From assembly GCA_903890485.1 (NCBI GenBank), contig CAITBM010000009.1, positions 62,001 through 126,000 on the forward strand: a stretch of DNA of 64,000 nt. Direction: 5' to 3'. A model generated the notes under the pieces. It saw nothing but the letters and a program-made list of their open reading frames with translations. It was not told the origin of the DNA and did no database searches. The translations under genes were made by a program, and so were the position numbers. This stretch comes from an uncultured Opitutaceae bacterium (lineage in GTDB: Bacteria; Verrucomicrobiota; Verrucomicrobiia; Opitutales; Opitutaceae). Shown here piece by piece: positions 42,208 to 49,998 of this stretch (its first letter is position 1; every line of letters starts with the position of its first letter).

Positions 42208-43719
42208 CTCGGCGAGCTTGGAGCGCTCGCCCTTCTTCAGGGTGACGTGGGCGGCGACCGACTGCCCCTTCATGCGGTTGTGGCAGTACACCAGGCCATT
42301 GCTCCGGGAGTCCACATACGGATTATCAATCTGGGCGGGATCGCCGATAAGGATGATCTTGGACCCCTCCGAAATGCGGGTGATGACAGTCTTAACCTCG
42401 TGAGGAGTAAGCTGTTGCGCCTCATCGAGGATAAAGAAACGCCGGGCTATCGAGCGGCCGCGGATGAAACAGAGGGCCTCGATTTCGACCAGCCCGCTCT
42501 TAAGCAGGCGCTCGTAGGGCTTAACGAGCGGAGCCGCCGCGTGGCTGCTGTGCCCGTTGGTCCCATGCGAGGACGCGGCGGACGCCACCGCCTCGTCGTG
42601 CTTCCAGTGTTTCTTCTTGGAGACCTTCTTTGAGGCAAACTGGGGCTCCTTCGGGGGCTTGGAGGGGATCAGCACTTCAAGGGCGTCATAGTAGGGCTGA
42701 AGCCACGGCTTCATCTTTTCGTCCAGGGTTCCCGGCAGGAAGCCGATGTCCTTGCCCAGGGAGATCACTGGCCTTGAAATCGAGACGCCGTCGTACTTGG
42801 AGCTCTCCTCGAGGGTCTGGTGAAGCGCGCAGGCGGTCGTCAGCAGGGTCTTTCCCGTGCCGGCCTTGCCGAAGCAGGTCAGCATGTGGATGCTGTCGTC
42901 GAGGAGCGCATCCATCAGGAACTGCTGCTCAAGGTTGCGCGCACGGATTGGGATTCCTCCCGGGGCCTTCACGTATTCCGGGATCTTCAGGCGCTGGACC
43001 ATGCCGTCCCCGAAGTAGCGGGCGGGCATCGTCTTTCCCTCGTCGGAGCGCAGGAGCACGTACTCGTTCAGGTACAGGGGCTTGGCCGCCTTGCTATCGA
43101 GCTCGAATTTTCCCTCGGAGCAGAAGCGCTGAAGCTCGTAGATCGAGAGCGGGATCTCGCGGTAGCTGGCCTCTTCGGCCTCCTCGGGGACCTTGTCGTT
43201 GAGGTAATCCTCGGACTCAAGCCCCACCGCCCGCGCCTTCAATTGCACGTTCACGTCCTTCGTCACAAGGACCGTCGGGGGCGGATACTGCTCCTGCACG
43301 TAAAGCGCCGAAGCGATGATCCGGTTGTCCTTCTTCGAGAGATCGGGGAGAACGGCCCTCAGGCGGTCCATGGCCGGGGAGCGCCGGTTGGGCTCCACCA
43401 GGTACGGATTGATGATGACCGAGAGGGTACCCCCGTTCGGGAGCTCCACGCCCTCGAGCATGGAGCGCGAGTCGGGAAGAAGCTCCTGGAGGATCCTGTG
43501 GACCCGGCGTGCATTTCGGCCGCGTTCAGTCGATTGCTCGGTCTTGATGGCGTCCAGCTCCTCCAGGACCTCCACCGGTATCGCCAGGTTGTTCTCCTGG
43601 AATTTGTAAATCGATTGCGGGTCGTGGATCAGAACATTCGTGTCCAACACGAATGTTTTAACCTTGGCCGTGACCCTGATCCGCGAATTGGAGGCTATTG
43701 CCCCGCGCAGGTTTTCCAT
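42187..43719 (-). CDS. PIN domain-PhoH ATPase fusion protein
   Basis: 510 residues from ATG 43719 (GTG 43755 is an alternative). The N-terminal PIN ribonuclease domain starts KTFVLDTNVLIHDPQSIYKF and includes 'EELDAIKTE' and 'SALYVQEQYPPPTVLVTKDVN'. The C-terminal PhoH domain has Walker A CFGKAGTGKTLLTTACA and Walker B FFILDEAQQLTPHEV followed by ILIGDPAQID. PIN-PhoH proteins are RNA helicase/RNase enzymes. A Lys/His/Ser-rich insertion (SKKKHWKHDEAVAS... to about 35 residues) interrupts the ATPase domain before 'KSGLVEIEALCFIRGRS', and makes this protein longer than most relatives. Cytoplasmic. Confidence 0.9.
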   Translation of the reverse strand: MENLRGAIASNSRIRVTAKVKTFVLDTNVLIHDPQSIYKFQENNLAIPVEVLEELDAIKTEQSTERGRNARRVHRILQELLPDSRSMLEGVELPNGGTLSVIINPYLVEPNRRSPAMDRLRAVLPDLSKKDNRIIASALYVQEQYPPPTVLVTKDVNVQLKARAVGLESEDYLNDKVPEEAEEASYREIPLSIYELQRFCSEGKFELDSKAAKPLYLNEYVLLRSDEGKTMPARYFGDGMVQRLKIPEYVKAPGGIPIRARNLEQQFLMDALLDDSIHMLTCFGKAGTGKTLLTTACALHQTLEESSKYDGVSISRPVISLGKDIGFLPGTLDEKMKPWLQPYYDALEVLIPSKPPKEPQFASKKVSKKKHWKHDEAVASAASSHGTNGHSSHAAAPLVKPYERLLKSGLVEIEALCFIRGRSIARRFFILDEAQQLTPHEVKTVITRISEGSKIILIGDPAQIDNPYVDSRSNGLVYCHNRMKGQSVAAHVTLKKGERSKLAELAADLL

Positions 43720-43784
43720 CGGTTGGTTGGGAGTATCCTGTGAATAACTGTGCACTTCTCGTCAGGGTTGTCCACCAAAGAATA

Positions 43785-43806
43785 GGGGAAGTTGTGTTAC
43801 AACCCC
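43785..43806 (-). terminator. Intrinsic-type terminator after the Gfo/Idh/MocA gene
   Basis: On the minus strand GGGG-TTGT-AAC-ACAA-CTT-CCCC folds as a hairpin (arms 43799-43806 and 43785-43795), followed by TATTCTTT. It begins about 32 nt past the stop of the oxidoreductase gene at 43838 and separates it from phoH. Confidence 0.5.
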
Positions 43807-43837
43807 AACCAGAACCGAATCTTAGGGCGGACCGGGC

Positions 43838-44974
43838 CTAGGCCCGGGGGAGCTCGACGCGTCGACCGCCCAAGGCGGCCGATTTGTAAATGGCCTCGAT
43901 AATCACCATGTGGTCCCGACCCATAGAGCCAGGCACTGGCGTCTCGCGGCCTGTAAGGATGCAGGAGGTAAAATCGTCCATTTGGAGCGCCTGCTGGGGC
44001 ACCTCCGGAAACTTCAGGGGCCCGGCGGAGGTTTCGACCTCGATGCCGCGGTACCCGTAGGCCGGGGACAAGCGGATCCACCCCTTGGCTCCCTCTGCCC
44101 GGAAGAGGTTGTTCTCGCGGTTGTAGCTCGACGACGCCTCGCAGGTCACCCCGCCCGGAAATTCCATCGTCCACTCGATCGTCTCCTCGACCTCGTTGAA
44201 AAGCTCAGGCCTGGTCTTCGGCAACTCGCGGGCCGTGATCGCGATCGGCTGCGCCATCGCGGCCCTGCACGCCGCCTGTATCACATAAATACCTACATCC
44301 ATCAGCGGCCCCCCTCCGGACAGGCTCCTCTCGATCCTCCATGCGCGCTGCTGGAACGTCCAGCTGTGCTCGCCCGACAGCCTGGTGAGCGCACCGAAGT
44401 CCTTCACCCTGGCTAGGCGGTCCAGCTCGATGTGGTTCGGGTCGTAATGGAGGCGGTATCCCACGGAGAGCTGCACCCCCGCCTTTCGGCAAGCGGCCAT
44501 CATCTGGTCGCACTCGGCCACGGTGTTGGCCATGGGTTTCTCGCAGATCACATGCTTGCCCGCCAAGGCCGACTTCACGACGTGCTCAGCGTGAAGCCCG
44601 TTGGGGGTCACCACGTAGACGATATCGATGTCCGGATTGCTCGCGATCTCGTGCATCGAGTCGTAGCTCCAGATGTTCTTCTCCGGGAACCCGTAGCTGC
44701 GGCTCCACTTCACGCCCTTCTCGCGGGACCCCGTGATGACACCCGCGAACCGGCAGAGCCGGGTCTGGCGCAGCGCAGGCCCGAGCTCGCCGCGGCTGTA
44801 GAGTCCGAGCCCCACGAGCGCGACACCCAGCTTTTTCTCGCCGCCCTTGGTGAGCTCTGCGAGCTCGGCAGCCAGACCACCCGTCGCTCCGCCGGCGATA
44901 AATGCGGCCCCGAGGGTCATGTTGCGGACAAAGGTGCGTCGGGACGGGGAGACGTCATGGGCGGGAGGATTCAT
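43838..44974 (-). CDS. Gfo/Idh/MocA family oxidoreductase, Tat-exported
   Basis: 378 residues. The N-terminus SRRTFVRNMTLGAAF is a Tat signal, so the protein is exported already folded with its nicotinamide cofactor, as in glucose-fructose oxidoreductase. The Rossmann part follows (KLGVALVGLGLYSRGELGP) with 'DIVYVVTPNGLHAEHVVKS' and the catalytic lysine in VICEKPMANT. The C-terminal sheet includes 'SGGGPLMDVGIYVIQAACR', the Asp of the DxxxY motif. Substrate is probably a sugar or inositol derivative; it cannot be fixed. It stands alone and is followed by a terminator hairpin. Confidence 0.92.
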   Translation of the reverse strand: MNPPAHDVSPSRRTFVRNMTLGAAFIAGGATGGLAAELAELTKGGEKKLGVALVGLGLYSRGELGPALRQTRLCRFAGVITGSREKGVKWSRSYGFPEKNIWSYDSMHEIASNPDIDIVYVVTPNGLHAEHVVKSALAGKHVICEKPMANTVAECDQMMAACRKAGVQLSVGYRLHYDPNHIELDRLARVKDFGALTRLSGEHSWTFQQRAWRIERSLSGGGPLMDVGIYVIQAACRAAMAQPIAITARELPKTRPELFNEVEETIEWTMEFPGGVTCEASSSYNRENNLFRAEGAKGWIRLSPAYGYRGIEVETSAGPLKFPEVPQQALQMDDFTSCILTGRETPVPGSMGRDHMVIIEAIYKSAALGGRRVELPRA

Positions 44975-45160
44975 GGCTCTGGGCGGGGTTGGGGGATGCG
45001 AGTCGCCTCATGGGTCGCGGGAAAGAAGGACGGGGTTGCTCGGTGCGCGCCAGGCCGGTGAGGTGCCCCGGACCAGGCCGCAAGGAACGCCAAATCATGG
45101 CCATAATCAACCCTCGAGATCGTTTCCGCCCCCGGGGTCCCAAAGCCGCAGCGCCAGTCC
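44975..45160. other. 186-nt gap without a gene
   Basis: Between the oxidoreductase start and the YdeI-like gene. GCAGCGCCAG occurs twice (about 45145 and 45168, the second within the pseudogene end). No promoter, hairpin or reading frame is convincing; the stretch may hold the promoter of the oxidoreductase. Confidence 0.3.
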
Positions 45161-45727
45161 TCAGGAGAGCAGCGCCAGCCTTCTGCCTTCCCCGGAAACG
45201 AGGATGAGCGCGGCAAGTCGCCGGGAACGGGTCTCCTCGCGGACCGCGCTTACGACCCACCAGGTCGCCGACCTCCGGTAGCCCGGCGGCTGGGCGGTCC
45301 AGTGCGTCCATGACTTCGGGCTCGCGCGGAAGATCAGCTCCAGCTTCCGCGGGAACCTCCTGGGCCGCGACTCAAACGAATAGATCCCTGTCCGCGCTTG
45401 GGTGCGTAGCTTGTAGACCCTGAGGCCCGCCGGGCACATGCGGCCCTCGCGGATAAGGCGCTTCACATGGCCCACATTGACCCGGCTCCATATGCTCCTC
45501 TTCTTCCTCGGGGAGAATCGGATCAGGTAACGGTGGTGGTCCACCTTTCCCCTGACTCCGTCGATCCAGCCGTAGCAAAGAGCCTCGTCCAAGGCTTCTG
45601 GATACGTTATGCCCCGCTCCGGCGAGGCCTTGTTGTGGAACCCAGCCCAGAGCTCCGTCGCCGACGCGTGGTTTTTCGCCAGTCAGGCCCTCATCTGCCG
45701 CGCGGACTTGAAATACGTCGCCTTCAC
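45161..45727 (-). pseudogene. YdeI/OmpD-associated family gene interrupted by an in-frame TGA
   Basis: From GTG 45727 the frame reads VKATYFKSARQMRA, then TGA (45685-45683), then LAKNHASATELWAGFHNK and on to 'ITYPEALDEALCYGWIDG', 'NVGHVKRLIREGRM' and the C-terminal YdeI part, ending at 45161. The family normally has Trp at that place (FRAWLEKNH), so TGG has become TGA; the rest is intact and the total of 188 codons is the usual size. A downstream start (TTG 45592) would remove the first third of the domain. Possible readings are a point-mutated pseudogene, a sequencing error or UGA read-through. YdeI-like proteins are linked to resistance to peptides and to envelope stress. It begins 5 nt after the phosphatase gene ends. 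Confidence 0.8.
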
Positions 45728-45732
45728 GCCAA

Positions 45733-46119
45733 CTAAGCGGAGGGGCCCCCGTGCCCGAGCAGGGCCTCGATCTCCGGATCGATCGCCTGCCGGAGGAGTC
45801 GCTGCAGGTCCTCGTCCATGTACCCGAGATTGTTCGCGATCTTGAGCACCCGGATCGGGGGAAGCTTCTGGTTCCGGAAGTTTTCCTGTATCCACTGCTT
45901 GTGGTCGGCCTCCATCACGAGGATGGCGTCCGCCCAGGACACGTCGGCCGTCCCCAGGTGCCGGCGCGCCCCTCGGCGGATTCCGGCCGACCTCACGTCG
46001 AGGCGGAGGTCGCTCCGGTAGAGATTCTCGGCCGTGGGACTTCGCCACTGGTTCAAGGTGCAGACGAAGAGCACCTTGACCCGGCGCGGGATGGGCTCTG
46101 AGGGGTGGGTTTCGCCCAT
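45733..46119 (-). CDS. Low-molecular-weight phosphotyrosine phosphatase-like protein
   Basis: 128 residues from ATG 46119 (frame open to 46173). The phosphate loop reads VLFVCTLNQWRSPTAE, a CX5RS motif, near the N-terminus as in LMW-PTPs. 'DVRSAGIRRGARRHLG' and 'WADAILVMEADHKQWI' match the family's second half; the acid Asp pair (normally DPY near the C-terminus) is less clear, with 'QAIDPEIEALL' the best candidate. It belongs to the short bacterial group often annotated protein-tyrosine phosphatase; arsenate reductase-like roles are also possible. Cytoplasmic. It follows the GNAT gene by 13 nt on the same strand. Confidence 0.78.
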   Translation of the reverse strand: MGETHPSEPIPRRVKVLFVCTLNQWRSPTAENLYRSDLRLDVRSAGIRRGARRHLGTADVSWADAILVMEADHKQWIQENFRNQKLPPIRVLKIANNLGYMDEDLQRLLRQAIDPEIEALLGHGGPSA

Positions 46120-46132
46120 GTCTCGGGGTTCC

Positions 46133-46606
46133 CTATCCCCTCGGGGTTGTCGTGGGGCGCTGCACGTCCTCAACCAGACGCTTGCCGAGGCTCAGCACGT
46201 CGTCGCGGGAGAACCCGATCGCCTCATAGAACTCGAGGACCTCGCGGTTGGAGGTCCGCACCTGCAGGTTGATCTTCGGGCAGCCTTCGGCGAGGAGGAG
46301 CCTCTCGGCTTCCTCCATGAGGCGCTGCCCCACACCGACCCTGCGGCGGGACGGGGCCACGGCCAGGTAATTGATCCATCCTCGGTGGCCCTCGTAGCCG
46401 GCCATGACGGAGCCCACGATTGCGTCGCCCATCGTCGCCACGAGGAACAGGTGGCTCCCGACCTTCGCCTTGCGGGCGATGTCCTTCTCCGGGTCGTTCG
46501 AGGGCCTCAGCAGGCCGCACAGCCTCCAAAGCGCGATCACCTCGGCCGAATCCCCAGGCCGGAAACGTCTAATGGTGAGGGCGGGTCGGGGATCTTCCGG
46601 TTTCAT
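46133..46606 (-). CDS. GNAT family N-acetyltransferase (YpeA-like)
   Basis: 157 residues from ATG 46606; GAG lies a few bases upstream. The acetyl-CoA site is the VAPSRRRVGVGQRLMEEAE segment (V-x-x-x-R/Q-x-x-G-x-G/A). The start 'LTIRRFRPGDSAEVIALWR' and the end 'KINLQVRTSNREVLEFYEAI' followed by GF.RDD are as in YpeA-type proteins. The acceptor is not known. It lies in a run of minus-strand small genes (lipase-like, GNAT, phosphatase, YdeI) that may be one transcript; the lipase-like gene ends 43 nt upstream of this start. Confidence 0.88.
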   Translation of the reverse strand: MKPEDPRPALTIRRFRPGDSAEVIALWRLCGLLRPSNDPEKDIARKAKVGSHLFLVATMGDAIVGSVMAGYEGHRGWINYLAVAPSRRRVGVGQRLMEEAERLLLAEGCPKINLQVRTSNREVLEFYEAIGFSRDDVLSLGKRLVEDVQRPTTTPRG

Positions 46607-46649
46607 CTCGAAATCATGCTGTAGACCCGCGCTGGCCCGTGTACCAGTG

Positions 46650-47249
46650 CTAACCGACTTGCTCCCGGGATTCCCCGATACGCGCCAATTCTTGGACAAT
46701 GTGGCCGATCACGCGGGGGTGACTCTGAATGTGCGAGTGAAACGAGCACCACACCACCTGTTCGGCGACCCCCGGTATGCGCGAGTGGGTGGAGGGCGCC
46801 ACCATCAGGTCGAGCGGGGTGCGGTAGGTGTGAAGGACCATCCCCTCCAGGATTGGGCGACCGGCCTCCAGCTCGCGCAGAAACGCGCTGCCTGGACGCA
46901 TCTGCCGGGTGCCTGAGCCCGGGTAGAGGTAGGAAATCCACGTGCCCTGGTGTGGGCCAGAAATGGAGAAGAATGCAACGGCCCTCCGGACTCCGCCCCG
47001 CTCCTGGAGGTAGTGCCGGACGACGAGGGCGCCCATGCTAAAGCCCACGAAAACGATCGGCTCGGCGCCCGGGATCGCGCCGTCAATGAACAAGGCCAAC
47101 TTCCCCGAGAGGTCCTCGATCCCCAACCTGCCGTCCCTCGGGCTGAGCTTGGGCACGTGGCAGACGTGCCCTGCGTCCACGAGAGCGTCGACCATCCCCT
47201 GGAATCGGCGACCCGACTCGGCGAACCCGTGAACCAGGCAGACGTTCAT
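46650..47249 (-). CDS. Small alpha/beta hydrolase (lipase-like)
   Basis: 199 residues. Starts MNVCLVHGFAESGRRF, where HGF is the oxyanion motif of lipases, then the nucleophile elbow GFSMGALVVRHYL and 'SISGPHQGTW', a pattern shared with triacylglycerol lipases and PGAP1-like proteins. The catalytic His is most likely in 'PSTHSRIPG' or 'WCSFHSHIQSHPRV'. There is no signal peptide, so it is cytoplasmic. Substrate unknown. It follows the VOC gene by 1 nt (46650-47249 and 47250) and belongs to the same minus-strand run. Confidence 0.82.
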   Translation of the reverse strand: MNVCLVHGFAESGRRFQGMVDALVDAGHVCHVPKLSPRDGRLGIEDLSGKLALFIDGAIPGAEPIVFVGFSMGALVVRHYLQERGGVRRAVAFFSISGPHQGTWISYLYPGSGTRQMRPGSAFLRELEAGRPILEGMVLHTYRTPLDLMVAPSTHSRIPGVAEQVVWCSFHSHIQSHPRVIGHIVQELARIGESREQVG

Positions 47250-47648
47250 CTAGGCCCCCGGAGCGGGCATCAGCAGGTCCCACTTGTTGCCGTAGAGGTC
47301 CTCGAAAACGGCCACCGTGCCGTAAGACTCGTACCGCGGCTCCTCCCTGAAACGCACCCCCAGCCGGGTCATCTTGCCGAAGTCGCGCTCAAAATCATCC
47401 GTGTGCAGGAAGAGAAAGACGCGTCCCCCGGCCTGGTGGCCGACGCTCGCGATCTCCTCCTCCGTCTTGGCCTTTGCCAGGAGCAGGCGCGCCTCTGACG
47501 AGCCCGCGGGCTTCAGCAGCACCCAGCGCTTTCCGCCCCCCAAGGGAGTGTCCTCCACGACCTCGAACCCGAGCTTCGCGGTGTAGAAACTGATCGCCTC
47601 GTCATAGTCGCGGACCAGAAGGCTGACGGCGCCGATGGATTGCCTCAT
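47250..47648 (-). CDS. VOC (glyoxalase/bleomycin-resistance) family protein
   Basis: 132 residues with the vicinal-oxygen-chelate fold: 'IGAVSLLVRDYDEAISFYTAKLGFEVVED' in the first half and 'FLHTDDFERDFGKMTRLGV' plus 'FEDLYGNKWDLL' in the second, the usual two beta-alpha-beta-beta-beta modules. The final E..D..GN.W.L pattern carries a metal ligand in related enzymes. No specific substrate can be inferred. It sits between a DUF1697 gene (3 nt away) and the lipase-like gene (adjacent) on the minus strand. Confidence 0.85.
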   Translation of the reverse strand: MRQSIGAVSLLVRDYDEAISFYTAKLGFEVVEDTPLGGGKRWVLLKPAGSSEARLLLAKAKTEEEIASVGHQAGGRVFLFLHTDDFERDFGKMTRLGVRFREEPRYESYGTVAVFEDLYGNKWDLLMPAPGA

Positions 47649-47651
47649 CGC

Positions 47652-48191
47652 CTAGGGTTCCCCGCCGCGCCCCATCCTCTCCAACGCGACCACGGTTCGC
47701 CAATTGCGGGTTGTGGCGCTGGAAGCGAGCGTTCGTTCAAAATACGCATTGTTGAGCTTCGTTTTGCCGTAGCTGTTGGGACAGTACAAGTAAACCGTTT
47801 TGCCCACGATCACCGCCTCCTCCCCCGGCCCCATTGGCAGTCGCTCCCTGTCCAGGCCGCGCTTGGGAACCCGGGAGGCCAGGAACGTCGCGTGCAGGAA
47901 CGCGGGGTCTAGGTTCGGGCGCCCCAGGAAGGGATTGCGGGCCACGACGGCCGACATTTCCCCCGCGCTCAGGACGACGACCGAAACCTCAAGCCCGCAC
48001 TCCCTCGCGATGGCGCGCTCGATTTCGGGCCCGCACCGGCCCTTGGCCGAGAAGACGACGTTTCCGCTTTGCAGGTAGCTTCGTGCCCCGGCGAGACCCA
48101 GCTGCCGGTAGATCTCTTTCAGGCGCTCCATCTTAAGAGGACGTGCACCCCCGACGTTGATCCCGCGGAGCATGGACACGAACCGGGGCAT
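47652..48191 (-). CDS. DUF1697 family protein
   Basis: 179 residues from ATG 48191 (frame open to 48251, but the family starts here). DUF1697 hallmarks are MPRFVSMLRGINVGGARPL at the start, 'ARSYLQSGNVVFSA', 'VVVLSAGEMSAVVARNPF', and the C-terminal 'NSYGKTKLNNAYFERTL' and 'RNWRTVVAL'. The function of the family is unknown; the protein is cytoplasmic and small. It is the first gene of the minus-strand run 47.7-45.2 kb and is divergent from the sulfate assimilation operon. Confidence 0.88.
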   Translation of the reverse strand: MPRFVSMLRGINVGGARPLKMERLKEIYRQLGLAGARSYLQSGNVVFSAKGRCGPEIERAIARECGLEVSVVVLSAGEMSAVVARNPFLGRPNLDPAFLHATFLASRVPKRGLDRERLPMGPGEEAVIVGKTVYLYCPNSYGKTKLNNAYFERTLASSATTRNWRTVVALERMGRGGEP

Positions 48192-48270
48192 CGCTAGGCG
48201 TCTTTGACCCTGCGCAACCCCGCTACCCGTATCATCAGGAGCTGCTGGCATTCAATATTTTGCAGAACGA

Positions 48271-48276
48271 AAAGGA
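48271..48276 (+). promoter_or_regulatory. Shine-Dalgarno site of the cysH leader frame
   Basis: AAAGGA lies 5 nt before ATG 48282. It is the only good ribosome site in the 260-nt leader and selects the long form of the small frame. Confidence 0.5.
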
Positions 48277-48281
48277 TCCCA

Positions 48282-48449
48282 ATGGACTGGACCCGAGGCC
48301 GCGCCCCTATGACACAAATCGAGGGGGCCGTGCTTGTAAATCCGGAGGTGATACTGCACTTTGACCCCTCGACCTTGATGAAACAAGCCTCCGCAAGAGC
48401 CCACGCGGCACACACGACCCCTGCGTGCGCCTGCTGCCCGCTCCCTTAG
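48282..48449 (+). CDS. Small leader reading frame with cysteine-rich end upstream of cysH
   Basis: 55 codons from ATG 48282, which has AAAGGA 5 nt upstream. Internal ATGs at 48309 and 48378 would give 46 or 23 residues. The tail reads HAAHTTPACACCPLP, with three Cys in the last seven codons, and the TAG ends 3 nt before the cysH ATG. In other bacteria (for example mycobacteria and Streptomyces) cysteine-rich upstream frames before cysteine genes act as translation-dependent sensors of cysteine: ribosomes stall when Cys-tRNA is scarce and change mRNA folding. CACGC (48402-48406) can pair with GCGTG (48423-48427) over the tail codons. The role here is inference. Confidence 0.45.
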   Translation: MDWTRGRAPMTQIEGAVLVNPEVILHFDPSTLMKQASARAHAAHTTPACACCPLP

Positions 48450-48452
48450 ACG

Positions 48453-49175
48453 ATGCCAACTGCGGACACCTTGAATCCTGCGGTTGATCCAGCCGCGGAA
48501 GACCGGAGGCTATCCGGCTCCACGCCCTTGGAGCGCGTGGACTGGGCCTACCGGCAATTCGGGGGCTCCCTGGTCTTGAGCACGAGCTTTGGGGCCCAAG
48601 CCGCGGTCATGCTGCACCTGGCGACCCGAGTGGCCCCATCGATACCCGTCGTGTTCATCGACACCGGTTACCTTTTCCCGGAAACCTACCGCTTTGCGGA
48701 TGAATTGACCACGCGGCTCAAGTTAAACCTGAAGGTCTACCGCGCCGTCGAGTCCCCGGCCTGGCTGGAGGCGCGCAGTGGCAAGCTCTGGGAGCAAGGC
48801 GCCGAGGGTCTCGCCCGGTACAACCAGATCATGAAGGTTGAGCCCATGCAGCGGGCCCTGGCCGAGCTGGGCGCCCGGGCGTGGTTGGCCGGCCTTAGGC
48901 GCGTCCAGTCGAGCTCACGCGAGCACCTTCCCGTTGTCAGCAGCCAGGATGGCCGCACCAAGGTCCTGCCCATCGTCGAGTGGACGGACCGCGACGTCTA
49001 CCGGTACCTGACCGAGAACGGCCTGCCCTACCACCCTCTCTGGGAGAAGGGCTACGTCTCCATTGGCGACACCCACACGACCCTTCCCCTCACGGTGAAC
49101 ATGACGCCCGAGGACACCCGCTTCTTCGGATTAAAGCGCGAATGCGGCCTCCACGACGGCGGATCCCATATTTGA
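48453..49175 (+). CDS. cysH: Phosphoadenosine phosphosulfate (PAPS) reductase
   Basis: 240 residues. It reduces PAPS to sulfite with thioredoxin. Motifs: [18 protein letters not shown] (PP-loop SxSFGxxS-like), '[18 protein letters not shown]', '[16 protein letters not shown]', '[15 protein letters not shown]', '[20 protein letters not shown]', and the catalytic cysteine in KRECGLHDG near the C-terminus. The two CC/CxxC pairs of APS reductases are missing, so the substrate is PAPS, which fits the CysNC downstream with its APS kinase. First enzyme gene of the sulfate operon. The ATG is 3 nt from a leader frame's stop. Confidence 0.95.
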   Translation: MPTADTLNPAVDPAAEDRRLSGSTPLERVDWAYRQFGGSLVLSTSFGAQAAVMLHLATRVAPSIPVVFIDTGYLFPETYRFADELTTRLKLNLKVYRAVESPAWLEARSGKLWEQGAEGLARYNQIMKVEPMQRALAELGARAWLAGLRRVQSSSREHLPVVSSQDGRTKVLPIVEWTDRDVYRYLTENGLPYHPLWEKGYVSIGDTHTTLPLTVNMTPEDTRFFGLKRECGLHDGGSHI

Positions 49176-49187
49176 TTTTACCAAGAC

Positions 49188-49991
49188 ATGACGCACCTAG
49201 ACGAACTTGAATCCCAGAGCATCTACCTGATGAGGGAGGCCTACCACGGCTTCCAGAAGCCCGCCATGCTGTGGTCGATGGGCAAGGACTCGAACGTCCT
49301 GCTTTGGCTGGCCAAGAAGGCGTTCTGCGGGCACATGCCCTTCCCGATCGTCCATATCGACACCACCTACGAGTTTCCCGAGATGCTCGAGTTCAGGTCC
49401 TGGGCCCAGAAGCACTACGGCTTCGAGCTGACGGTATGGATCAACAAGGAAGCCCGGGCGCGGGGGATCGGCTACGAGACCACGGATCCGGTCACCGTCA
49501 CCCATGAGCTGAAGACGGTCGCGCTGCAGCAGTGCCTGGCCGCCAACGGCTACGACGCCCTGATCACGGGGATACGTAGGGACGAGGACTCGACCCGGGC
49601 CAAGGAGCGCTACTTTTCGCCGCGCAACGCCGAGTTTGAGTGGGACTACAAGGACCAGCCGCCCGAGTTCTGGAACCATTTCACAACCGAGTCCGGCCCG
49701 GGCGAGCACGTGCGCGTGCAGCCTTTGCTCGACTGGACCGAGATCGACATCTGGCGGTACCTCGACAGGGAGAAGGTTCCGCTGCCGGGCATGTACTTCT
49801 CCCGCAACGGCGAGCGCTACCGCTCCCTTGGCTGCATGCCGATTTCCAGGCCCGTCAAGAGCGACGCGAAGACGATCGATGACATCATCGAGGAACTGAA
49901 GGTGACCAAGGTTTCCGAGCGTGCGGGACGTGCGCAGGACCACCACGAGCGCAACGCGATGCAGAAGCTTCGCGCCAAGGGTTTCATGTGA
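49188..49991 (+). CDS. cysD: Sulfate adenylyltransferase subunit 2
   Basis: 267 residues. Together with CysN it makes adenosine 5'-phosphosulfate from ATP and sulfate. The PP-loop reads [19 protein letters not shown], followed by '[19 protein letters not shown]', '[19 protein letters not shown]', '[17 protein letters not shown]' and '[20 protein letters not shown]'. The length is slightly shorter than in E. coli (302). It starts 12 nt after cysH and ends 7 nt before cysNC. Cytoplasmic. Confidence 0.96.
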   Translation: MTHLDELESQSIYLMREAYHGFQKPAMLWSMGKDSNVLLWLAKKAFCGHMPFPIVHIDTTYEFPEMLEFRSWAQKHYGFELTVWINKEARARGIGYETTDPVTVTHELKTVALQQCLAANGYDALITGIRRDEDSTRAKERYFSPRNAEFEWDYKDQPPEFWNHFTTESGPGEHVRVQPLLDWTEIDIWRYLDREKVPLPGMYFSRNGERYRSLGCMPISRPVKSDAKTIDDIIEELKVTKVSERAGRAQDHHERNAMQKLRAKGFM

Positions 49992-49998
49992 TCTGACT

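Noticed and set aside
43739-43747. TGTGAATAA, a perfect DnaA box (TTATTCACA on the minus strand), with TTGTCCACC close by.
   Set aside because: One perfect 9-mer in an intergenic gap is not evidence of an origin; no AT-rich unwinding region, dnaA or dnaN is nearby.
48204-48281. A longer form of the cysH leader frame starting at TTG 48204.
   Set aside because: No ribosome site, whereas ATG 48282 has AAAGGA 5 nt upstream.
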